DNA of 64,000 bases from Gavia stellata (taxonomy: Eukaryota; Chordata; Aves; Gaviiformes; Gaviidae), in NCBI RefSeq assembly GCF_030936135.1, contig NC_082612.1, positions 13,251,001 through 13,315,000 of the forward strand. The letters run 5' to 3'. The position numbers and the translations under genes were made by a program. The notes beneath the pieces were generated by a model. It did no database searches. It saw only the letters and a program-made list of their open reading frames with translations, and was not told the DNA's origin. Shown here in pieces: positions 50,801 to 62,800 of the stretch (positions are counted from its first letter, which is position 1; each line of letters begins with the position of its first letter).

Positions 50801-53800
50801 CCAGCCAAATGCTTCATCTGAGGCTTTCTCATCAAATAGCGAAAGCAAAGCGGACACTGCAAGGACCTTCAGTTAATCGGGAAGCTGAAGGGACGCTACA
50901 CCTACAGTCGGTGCACGTGCCATTAGCTTTGATGGTCCTTTATAAGAGTCAGTCCCTTGCAGAGTTGGATGACTGCACAAATACAGTAGGTCAGGTTGCA
51001 GGGCTGAGACTTAAAATCTTAGAAGATTTGAGACCAATTTAGTATTTTTTTTTTAATTTCATTTTATTGGATTTAATAGGCTATAAGAATTTACAGTCAT
51101 CTTATAATATTTAGTCTTAGCAGTTCTATGTGCATAACAGACATATAGGGACATGGGGCTTATACTGCTGTCATGTATCAGCACCATACTGGTTGTGTTA
51201 GCAACTGGATAGTGAAAGGCAGCAGAGAAGAGGACTCATGAAGAAAGCTGCTAAAAAGCAGGAAAAGAATGACAACTGCGCCAGGATTCAAGCAGAAAAT
51301 TATGTCTTGGGACTATGGTCATTATTCAACACCCCTCTCCTATGAATAGGGCCTCATGGAGATACTTCAAGAAACTGATTGCAGATGCTTTGACACAGGA
51401 CCACAGCAAAGATCAGAAGGAAGCAGCAACTCCCCAGACAAAAGGACAGTGAAAGGAGGACTCATCTCTAACTTTGCTAACTAAAAGTCAGGCATCTAGT
51501 GTGGCTGCATCCTCAGTGAAGAGACAGTTAACTCCAGAGGATGAATAACACCACCTCTTTCAGATGCCTATCTTAGATGAGATGAGCTGCCTTCAGGAAG
51601 CGTCTCTCTCTCTCTTTCTCCACTAACTCCAGGGGGAACATAGACAATTACCTTAAACTAAACACCTAACTAAAAGCGAGATGAAGCCTAACCAAGGGGA
51701 GTATGGAGGGAGAACAAAATGGGGTCCATGAACAATCAAATGCAATAGTAATACTGATCACATTGCTTTTCACAATCCCTTTCCTTCACACAGCCGCAGC
51801 TATAGATGGAATACGAAATCTAATGGGAAAAGCAGCAGTAAGCATTACATCCTGGCCTACTTTTCAAGAATATATGTACCATTGCCTCAGCGGGAAACCA
51901 AGGAAACTGCCCTACCCTAACTTGTCAGGCTTTTAGGGTCAAAGCATTCACACAAAGAAAAAATACCCTCAATTTGCAGATCCTAATGCAGCAATCAAAA
52001 TGAAGTTACAGGAGGTGCAAAAGCACCCATCAGAACAGTTTTTGCTATCCCTGCAAGCCAAGAGATGTGTTAATTTAAACCACTTGTCTGAAAACTGTCA
52101 ATGGTAGAGAGTGACATCTGTAACATCTGTAACATCTGCCATGATGGGGGGAAAAAAAAAAAGAAGCAACTAAGTATACTCACATACACACCAAATTTAT
52201 GCCAATAAAGCTTTGGCTGGAGTATTTGGCAGCAAGCACAGATAGATCTGTACAGCTGACCTTCGTTTTCAAGCATAATATTGCCTCTAACAGCCATAGT
52301 TTGGGGTATTTGAGATTTTTTTGGCAGACCTCCAAAAAAAGGGGGAAATTATAAATTACTGCAGCATAAAGTGCCCAAAATACACATGAATGAGTGTAAA
52401 AGCTTTAAAAACCTGTGCAAGTTTGTAACCTGCTTTCAGTCTCATAGTTTTTAATAGCTGAAACCTGTTTATCTGCTTTCTGATATGGAGGCCAAGTGAA
52501 AAAATTAGAACAGGCTCAGTTAAGATTGCATATCTATTCAGGTTACATATTGATAGTACAGTTCAATACCTTCACACAGTATAATTTATCCCTTCCTGTT
52601 ACCAATATATTTAAGCTTACCATTAGAAGAAGAATTAAAAGATAAAGTAATATATGAATATAGGTGTTTTTTTCACTGTCTATCACCATGCTTTGCAATG
52701 GTGATAGGATGTTTCTTCATTGTGAGAAACAATAAATATGGAGTCTACCAGCTTTCACTTACAAAGAGAAATTACTTTTACACTCTTTCTCCTAAAAAGA
52801 CCGTCTTCAGCATCAGAACAAAGGTGGACAACATGCCTTCTGCTTTATGTCCTGAGGCTGTTGTGTCCAGCTCTAGCAAAGTTGGGCATTTTGAAGGCCT
52901 CATCTCCTGTTTACATTTTCTTCAGCTGTCCTTCCCTATGCTGGGGCACATCCAGGTTCTCTCTCCTCTACCTGGCCACTTATTTTAATCAAAATTGTAG
53001 TAATTAGATAACTTTGAGATGTCTGCTCTTCTCTCAGGTACTGAGTTTAGGAAAAGTTTATGGCAGACTGACAGATGGACTGAGATATGCACATCCAGTC
53101 TTTGCCTAGGTTTTTCTCCTCACAGAGATTCACTTGACAAACACCAAGTGAATTAAAGTGATTTCTAAGTTTGAAAAGAACAGGCAGCCTTTACTTCAGA
53201 GGTTCAGAAAGCTGGGGTATCTGAAGAGAACCTCCACACAAGCATCCTTCTCTCTACCAATCCATTGAAATGTTTGGACTTTTTGGTTGGTTGTTTTTAT
53301 TAAAGAAAAAAAATATATTAAAAAAAAGAAAGCACCATATTGTGGAACAGAAAATTTGCTCTATAGATTGTTCAAAATTGCTCAGAACAGATGTGATTTC
53401 GAGGGGAATTTTGTGCGTAGCACATGCTTTCTTCCTACAAATAATAAACCAAGAATGAGGATTTTTTTAAAGGTCACCACCTCCAGCAGTTTCATTTTAG
53501 CTCTCATCTGATCTACATCTTCTCTACAGCACTGTCGTTCCTTTTTCACGGCAGAGGCACTGAAGTGGAATGGCAGGGAGCAGAATGCGCTGCAGCCCCT
53601 CTACAAGAAGTACTTGTTTGCAGCTGGTAGAGGAGCAACAGTATTTGCCACTCCCCATCATAATCCTGGCTGCATCCATCTCAGGCAACCTTTTAATAAT
53701 AGGCTTAAATTGCAGAAAAGGAGGTTTAGGTCAGGAAAAAAAAAAAGAGAAAAGTTGTCTTGTGACAAGGGTAGAAAAAAAATTGGGCTACAGTATTAGG

Positions 53801-56800
53801 TGAGGCTTTAGAAACTCCCTCACTGGCGGTTTTAAGACCAGTTTAGACAGAAGTCTGCCAGAAACTGTTTAGAAATGCTGACTGTGTTTGAGGGCAGGGG
53901 ATCACCTGGAGATTTTTCAAAATCTCTTCCTGCCCTTTCTAGTATGATCAGAAATGACAAGGTAAAACTACAGAACAAAGCCTCACCCAAGGACAAAGTT
54001 TAATGGCGCTTCCCACTACCTTTCCCCCCGCGCAATAAAGACGGAGATGCAATGAGCTCTCCGCCATCAGGCACAGGAGGGAGAAGGGACCAGGAGTGGG
54101 TAAGAAGACAAAAGACACATGAGTTCACTTTCTGATTAACTTGAAATTTTCAGCGGAAGCAAACCCTACCTTTGGCACCATTAAGTGGGATTATAAGATC
54201 TTCAGGGCTCCAATGTGTCTGTTCAGCTCAACACCACCTTAATCTTACCTATCGCTCTGCCTACATGCACAATAAAAAACATTCATAACAATTACCACCA
54301 GAATAGCTAATTCTTACAATACAAGAATAACAGTCGTACACTCTGGGATCCCTGAGCTTAAGTGTAGCATGTGATCAAAAGCTACTACAAATGAAACTCC
54401 ACTGTAGAGCGTACTGCAAAGAATAAAGATAGAGCCTCAGTCTGACACGTCACTGTTTTCTTCAGCATTGTCCCATTCACCATTACAAACTTTCTACAAG
54501 AACCCCTTCTTTCAGTGAAATTAGAGCTCATCCTACCTGCGCTGTACAGACCCGCGCTCACCATAGGAGCAGTCTGCTGTGAACTCTCTCCCTTTAGGCT
54601 GTAATTATTTCAGCATAACTCCACCCCCCCTGCAATGCTACTTCTTTGTTTAATTACTTTGCAAAGCCTTGGCTTATCACACAGATTTTCAATTAAAATA
54701 AAAGCAATAAAAACCTATTTCAAATTGTTCACTTATTGTGCTTGAATCACATGCACTTAACAAAATGCTTTGATGGAGTCCTCACTTAATATTCCTTCTG
54801 TCTCAGTGACCTTGAAGTTACTGAACATCTGTTTCACCCTTATCTTGCACTGAAATATTTTAGACAGATGTAGCCATAAAAAGTCATTGACCTCAAAATT
54901 CAAGCCCTTAATTCAATTATTCCTATGAAACCTATAGCTTGTGCATAATTAAGTTAGAAAGAAATGTGGTCACATACTGATTTTTTTAACACTCCTGGCA
55001 GAAGGGAACTCTTATCAAGAGAGCTCCTACAAAAAGCCACAGTAACCTGGAGACTGGAAATTTCAATGTCAAGTGAACTGCCTACCCCAAAGAAAGAAAA
55101 AGTCATCTGAACCTATTATTGCGCAAAAGTGAAGGGGTCTCCTGTGTGCTTTTGATCATTTTGCATGTCTTAATTCCTTTTTCTGGTCCTTTTGTTTCTG
55201 ATATGCGCACTGACCAAATTGAAAGGGACAATCTGTTGCTAATTACTTGTGTCTACTCTGCACTCTCCTCCCAGCACAGCTGAATGGGAATGTGTGTGCA
55301 GGTGTGCAAGGAACACCATCACCAGTGACCAGCCAGAAGTGGAAAGAAGCCTCTGGCATTACAGGAACACAGCTCCACAGAGTCCCATTCGCATCACAAT
55401 TTGTCCCTTCCCATTTCATGCAGCCTCCCACACCAGCCCAGGTACACTGTAAAGCTCCTGGGCTCCAGGTAGCCTTCCCTCCTTCCACGGGTAATTATTG
55501 GTTCTCTGTAGCCCTAAATGGTCCCTTTTATGCTAATTGCTAAGTTAGCAAGAGTAGGACAAGCTGCTGGTAACAGACGTGTATTTTCACCAAGCCATAC
55601 ACCCTGCTCCCAAAGTCATCAGCTGGGTTCCTGCTTCCCGAACCGCAAGTGCCACAATAAGTCTTATTGCTATGAAGGACAGAGTGGGACTAGGGAAGAT
55701 GATCTCATGTTGCCTGTGGTCCACTCAAGAGAACTACATTTCTTCATGGCATCATACTTGGCACTCGATTGCCTCCTAAAACAGAGGTAGAGCAAAGCAC
55801 TTAAAATCAGGTAATCATTCTTCCGTATCTCTGGCACTGGCTCACCATCTCTTAGGGACTGAAATTGCTTCTACAAAAGTAATGAGAGTTCTGCCATTAA
55901 TTCAAGTGGCAACAGAATCAGCCTTGGCAACAGATTTTCCCTGCCATTAATAAAGTCTGGTCTTCTTTTTGCTACTGCGTATGTTCACAAACACACATAT
56001 CCAGGCAGAGAGACACACTGATGCCCTTGGCATTGGATGCACAGTCATTTTGTAATGATTCACATCAAACAACTGACTACCTGTTCAGGGTGCAATTACT
56101 ACTTTTTTTTTTTTTCCAATTTACATCATCTTTACCCTTCCCTGAAACCTAAAATTGGATACTTACTGATGCCCACAGCTGTAATGAGTTTAATCGCAAG
56201 TTCTGGGATTTCACACTGCATAAAGAAAGGTTCCAAAATGTAACGTCCAAATGCCAGCGATATCACTGCTGTGGCAGCAGGGCTAGAGTGAAAACAACAA
56301 CAACAAAAAAAATCATAAAATTAATCTGCAATAGTACATAGATAATATTCTTATGGGATCATGCTGTAACTTTACAGAACTGTGAACCGTACTTAATTTT
56401 GGTGCCTGCTTGTAACTATGCTGCCACATACCATGATTTCTGAATTTCAGTCAAGCTGAAAATTCTGCTTTACTAAGGATCCAAAACCTACCTAAGTCTG
56501 TTATTAGAATCTGAGACAATGCAAAAAAATGAATGAAAATGGGATTTCCTAAAATGCAAACAGAACTTCTTCCTTTTATTGACTAACAACTTCCCAGCAC
56601 TGCAAGTGAGAGCAAACATCCTCAAAGCACAGAAAGCACCTGCCATGAAACAGAGAAATGTGAAGAAAGGTAGGCATGCAGTGCAGTTGTTGCATTTACA
56701 AATTTTAAATACTCATAATATGCATACAGCCTTTCTTTCTGAGGCAAGCTAAACGTTTGCCAGAAGCCTTAGCACTGACACATATTAACAGCAAGTTACC

Positions 56801-59800
56801 CTGTGCCTCGGATCAGACACTGTCTGCATATTACAGTTCCAGTGGTCTGTTCACATTTGGTTTGGGAGGACACTTTTACCCTTCTTAGGACAGCTGGTGG
56901 CACCTCTGCTTCATCACACACAGTAAGGACAAAAGGGCATATGATTCTGCCTCAAAGGATTTTTGATTTAAACAAGAGTCCATGCAAATTTCTTGTGAAA
57001 AAATCTACAGCATTTAACAAAATAATGCCTCACCTTACAGAATTTTAATAAAAATATAGCTGCTAAAAATGCTATGGAACAGTGTAAAAATTCTGAAAAG
57101 GAGTTATTATTCTCCATCGAACGATAAAGGAATTTTCCACAAGAGAGTTTCGCCCTTGAAACAAAACCCACTTTCTTAGCGTTATGACTCAACCAAAATG
57201 TCACACATTGCGTTGGACCGAACTGCAGTGCAGCGAAAAACAGAAGTATCTTCCTCAGAAAGTTTCTGTGTGGACAAGTGAGGGTTGCAGCTTGAGCATC
57301 CCCCACACATGAGGACTGTTCTTTTCACTGGCCAACAATTGGCTTTGCAACATTTGCCTTTGCTCAGGGACCGAATGTCCTCTGTGCTGGATTTACCCAG
57401 ACATTTACTGACTTTATCTCACTGCAATATTTCTAATTTACTTAAGAAGATCACCAGGCTTCTGGCTTTTAAACACTGCAGCTTGCCAAAAGTAGTTTGA
57501 AGTGTCCTAGATCAGACGAAAGTTCAGATCTTTGGAGCTTTCCCAGATTTTTTTCCCTCCGTCTCGGCACCTTTTTCCAGAACTTGGATTTTTCCCTCTC
57601 ATTTTAAGAAAGGCCTCTCTAAAGAGGTGGTCGCTGCTATCCACACCACTATGTTTTTAAAAACATAGCTCCTAAATTATACCTCTAATAAATAGCTGTG
57701 TCTCTCATATTCCCATGTTTGGGGAGAAATGTTGGGGAGATGTTGCTGGCAGTGTAGTCGATCAATGGAGCTGGAAGCTGACGGAATGGGGAATTGATTG
57801 TAGTCAATTCCTTTTGCCTGCAATCCTAGACAGACGGGCAGCCCCCTGACAGCTCTGTCTTCAGGAGCGGGCAGAAAGCGCGTTAGCAGCTTTCAGGGAA
57901 AGGCAAGGAACACGAAAAGCCACCAGGAAAGGAGCAGGTACAGTGTCCCAGCACATGCCAGGGCTGAGTCAGTCACTCATGTGGCAGCGCACGCTCACCC
58001 ATCCTGTGTTTAGCAACCACCACGGTTAAGTACTGCAGACAATGCATTCACACAGTTGTCTTCCCTTGTTTGAAAACAAGCTTTTTTTTTTTTTAATGGT
58101 ATGTAATATGCCCACAACCTGACTTTTAGGGAGAAAAACAATTCCTACTTGTACTGGATGAGGAGTAGCGCAGTGTAAGGCACATCGAAACAACAGGTGA
58201 TGCTGGCACAGTTTAATCAGTATGTGGGCAGAGTTTAAGTGTGTCCTAGACTGTAAAATAGTGGCAGAAAAGATATACGAGAGCAGGAAATGTTTATTTT
58301 GGTTGCAGCTGCTCTACCAGCCTGTAGGTGTGAAAATCCTGCAATCTTTCAGAGGAAAAAACGGCTTAGCCCAGAAGCGTGTGTGTAACTTCATCTACTG
58401 AAAAAAACTTGGGTATGCATTAGGTCTCAACTTCTTTCATAGCAGCAGCCAATTAGTTTACCGATGCAGGAGTCAGATATAAAACTCTATACAGAGTTTC
58501 GGCAGCGCTGCTCTGATCATCACAAGTTATAACAAGTACACCTCCCTTGCTGCCTCTCAGATTTGATGATTAAAGAATCCACTGATGTTCCTTCCCATGC
58601 AAGATGATTATTTTCTGGGTGTGGGGCAGATGACGATGACTAAGAGTGTTTTCATGGCACTCCTGGGACACCGTCATATGTAAAAAAATAATAATTTTGC
58701 AAGGAGAGGAATTTACGAAGCCTGGTTTCTCGTGGGTATTTGTGCCTCGGTTAATAAGGTCCCCCTGCCTCGTAAGGGGCAGGTTAAGGGGGATTTCTAA
58801 CACTACTCTCTTGTTGATTCTGTGATGTGCAATGATATAGCTACGTTCACAGCTCTATGTTTCTCACAGTGAACACATAGATAGCTCTGTTTCCTCTGTC
58901 TGGTTTTCCTTTTTGGCAAAGAGTTAATATGGTTAAGACATCTTCTCTTTCATCACGTTTGATGGAAATTATGCCGTTAATTGAAAGGTGATGTATGGGT
59001 GGGGAGGACGTAGGGGACCATCTGACATACACAATGATTTCCTCCGGAAACAAGGGTTTATGGGTTCATGACGACTCAGCACTGTCAGTACTCTGAAACC
59101 CAACAGTCTATGCTAGAACTTGTCAATGTTATGTAAATGTAGTTGTGATTGGAAATGAGGCTTGCGCTTTTGTGACTAATTTGCTGATTGCTGAAGAGAG
59201 GGGAAAGGAGTGCTAAGTAGCCTGAGGCAGGACTGGAGCATTCCTGAAGTCACTTTACCTAAGTGAGTTGCCCTGTTCTACATGTACCAAGCTCTCCAGC
59301 CTCAGCAGTACTGTAAAAAAAAAAAATTTAAAAAACCTACAAATTCAAAGGGCCACATTTGAGTTTGATACAAGGATCCATTCACTTTATGAAAATTTAT
59401 TTGATGTGATTCGATGATTCAGCATCTTCATATTGTAATTCACCTGTACAATTGTCAAGGGCTGCATAAGTCACAGGCTTACACACCAAAACAATACTTT
59501 GGACATTTTAAGTATGTAAGGACTTAATGTTGCTTTATTTGGCCAGTTAGTGCTTTTCATAGTAATCAAGAGTTAACTTCTCTAACACCCCACAAAAACA
59601 AAAAATGGGGACCTGAACTGACGTATAAAGAATACATGGTGCCCCCAAATCTGAAAACTAGCTTCACCAGGAGTTATTTCTTTATCCACAGACAACAGTG
59701 ACCACTCCAAAAGCTACGGCAAAGAGTTAGAAAATTAAAGGTGACTTCCCTCTTCCACTCTAATATATATAGGTATAGGTGTTAGCATTTTTAGTGGCAT

Positions 59801-62800
59801 TAATAGATAGAGTAAGCTTAGCAAAATTAAAGCAAGTAACTGAATTTGTGTGGCAGGCAGTTTTCTTAGATTTGTTTTTCCCCCCCATACACGTCTTCTT
59901 GAATGCTTCAATGCTGACAAGCAAAATAGCATTGTTAAATTCTCTGAAGCAACCGTACTAAAAGAACACAGCTCACTGATCAAGGTATATTTGATTTGTT
60001 TTGCCCATCATATATTGGAGATTTTTCTTTATGACTGAGAAGTGTATTGCCATCAGAAAAGAAACACAGAAAAGCCACGATACACTTACCGAATGATGAG
60101 TAATTCAACCCAGACTCTCACAAAAGCGGGTAATGGGCCAAAGGCCTCCAGGATATAGGTGTAGTGACCACCAGATTTCTTAATGCATGTTCCTAGTTCA
60201 GCATAGCAGAGGGCACCTGTGAGAATTAAACTGTGGCATCACGAGAGATATCCAGAAATACCTTTCAAAACATTTATAAGCTAAACAATGGAGCTGCCAT
60301 GCTATCACAACTAGTTTTGATACATTTTAATCATTTTTTCCAAGCAGTTTTGTAAGTTTTAATTCATTCAGCCAGACTTGCAGTTAACTAGGCTGTACAT
60401 CTATCCAGTTACATTCACGTGTAAAGCCACTGAACAAACTATTTGCTATCAACACGTTTCATTACTCATCCGTATCTCATGAAAAGGGACAACAAAACGC
60501 CCTGTCACGCCAGCTACCCCGGCTCCCCAGCCAGCCTGCCTGCACCGCTAAGTGAAAGCCTTCTGACACATTTGCTTGTTATCAAATGATGATCAGCTCC
60601 CTTCAGCCTTAGAGATGCCTGGCTCAGCCTCTGAAGAAAAGCCTGAAAACTGTACTACCTCTCCTCAGCCACAGGCGAAGCAACTGATTGGCCAAAATTT
60701 AGTAGCAGGAATTGCACATTAAGGATTTTGCTCAATAGTACTCCCAACATCGTATATACAAAATTCGGGGGATGGCTTAGCCCTGGCTTTTCAATGTTGG
60801 TGTGTTCTTTTGTTCTACTGATGCAATGAAAGCTCAGTTCATTTCTGCATTGCCTTAAATACAGACCACTTCATGTTTTCATAGCAGGAGGCTCATTTCA
60901 TCCTTTGGTGCATTTACACTGACTAAAATAAAACCCAAATCATCATCACATGGCTGCATTAGTTCATGCAGAAGTGATTCAGTGCCCCTTTGGAGCAAGT
61001 GCTAGCGGCATTCCCAGCAAGTAGCAGCTCTCAGAGAGATCCCCGAGGCTGCTGCCAGCACAACGCATGGCCTCTGCCATTACAGAGCAGGCAACAGCAC
61101 GCTGCAACTATGAGGACCTGCATGAAGCCTCCTTCACCCAGGCACCGTCTGCTACTGCTGCTTAATGAGCCATCACCCAGTGGATTCTCAGCTCCACGGG
61201 TGGACTGCATCAGTAGAGAAGTGCGCCACATCCAACAAATGTAGGCAGCCCTTTTAAAAGAGCCTGAGAAGCCAGATGAAAACAGTATTGACCTTTGTAA
61301 AGACTGCATCACGTAGAGTTAAGATCAGCAACGTATAGGAACTCGTTTCAGCTCTGTTCCCTGCATGCTTTTATGCTGCAGCACTTTAAGATGAAAACTA
61401 CAGTTGTCAAAGTCACATAACATGTATAAGCCCATTAAAGCTGTACCACATTAGGACAAATTCCATCCTTGTTCATTTGCTTTGTTTGGGGCTTTGCAAA
61501 AATGTGGCAGCTTTTATCTGCTATTCTTCAGCTTATGTGAAAATGTACTTAAAGGAATTCTTACAGCCACGTTAAACAAGTTATTGATGGGTTTTGATAC
61601 ATGTTATACATGCAGCCTCAGCAAGACCTTAAGTGATCTTTGCATGTGATTTTACTACAATTAAGTCATGCAGGGAATGAAAAACACCCATGGCATAAAA
61701 AATGTGAAAAAATAACTGTAACAGGTCCATTCAGAGAAAGAGATAGAATCTTTTGCTGGGCCAAATTACACAGTTCTTCATATCTTGAGATCTGGAAAAT
61801 GACCTAGAAAGTCCGTCTGATAAGAGAGATTTTTTTTTTTTTGGTACAGACTTTACTTCACAGCCAAAAAATTACTACTATTAAAGTTAAAGCCAAAAAC
61901 GCAATGCTTAAGCAAATTCTGTTTTTACGAAATCTAAAGAGCAAGGTCTTCTAGCAGGGTTACAAATTGTATTTGAGGTCTTTCTTTAAAGGGAAATTTT
62001 GGTTACAGGCAGGACTCCACATTTGTACAACAGACGATGCTGCACATTATAGCAATACATTTAATATTTGACCAAAACGGGTCCTGACTTGCTTGTGCTG
62101 TCTGTTTGGCTCGGGTGGGCTTAGCCTGTAAACAGACCATGTTTCTTTTCGGCTCAGAGCCAATTTACACAGGGTGGTATTTGCGTGTTCCACTTATTAA
62201 GCAGACATGTGTTAGTCCGTGTTTGTCCTCTTTACCTCCTGCCAGAAAACAAATTGGTTTTGTTTTAAATAAAGCCAATATTCATGTTAGTTCTTCAGCT
62301 TCTTTGAGATTAACTCCTTAAGTAGGTCAATGGACCCTCTGTCCCACAGAGGCTGGGGTGGGGTTTTCCACCCTGAATGGGGGCTTTGTGTACAGAACAA
62401 GTCAACTGGCGTTCTTCAGAATTTAATACTCTTGAAAAACACACAAAGTTAGTAAAAACTGTCACAATAGGCAGGCCAGTAGTCAAACTCGCCTTACAAA
62501 TTTGTTTCCATCCCACTGTTTTTTTGCAGCGCAATCTCTCAAAGCAACATCGTGAGCGGGAAATAAAGAGCAGTAATACAAGACTAGGGAGAGGGGTTAT
62601 TACTGTTATTATTTTGTTCCCTTTCATGCCGATACAGCTTACGTCCAGTGGGAATTATTCCTCTCAGACCTTGCTCTAGCCTCAAGGGAACTAAGTCAAG
62701 CTGTCTAAACATTCCGTCGGTGTTCAAGCAAGTGACCTGCATCCCCAGCTGCCGGGGGCCTTACAAGCAAACCGTAAACTATCCCTTACAGCCAGAAGAA

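Larger units (their letters stand above)
48573..56166 (-). other. SLC7A11 intron 3 (7594 bp, phase 1)
   Basis: Contains an A-rich plus-strand segment with a small open frame (about 51180-52080), a (TC)n run at 51601-51620, a 9-bp triplicate (52114-52140), several A/T runs (49921-49980, 51047-51056, 52146-52162) and otherwise unrecognised AT-rich sequence. No exon-like sequence of a second gene was identified. Confidence 0.85.
56283..60089 (-). other. SLC7A11 intron 2 (3807 bp, phase 2)
   Basis: Holds an exact antioxidant-response core (57963-57971), a 20-bp palindrome (57649-57668), a possible reverse MIR-like fragment (about 58735-58815), T-runs at 58081-58094 and the acceptor microsatellite. 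No coding potential was recognised. Confidence 0.85.
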
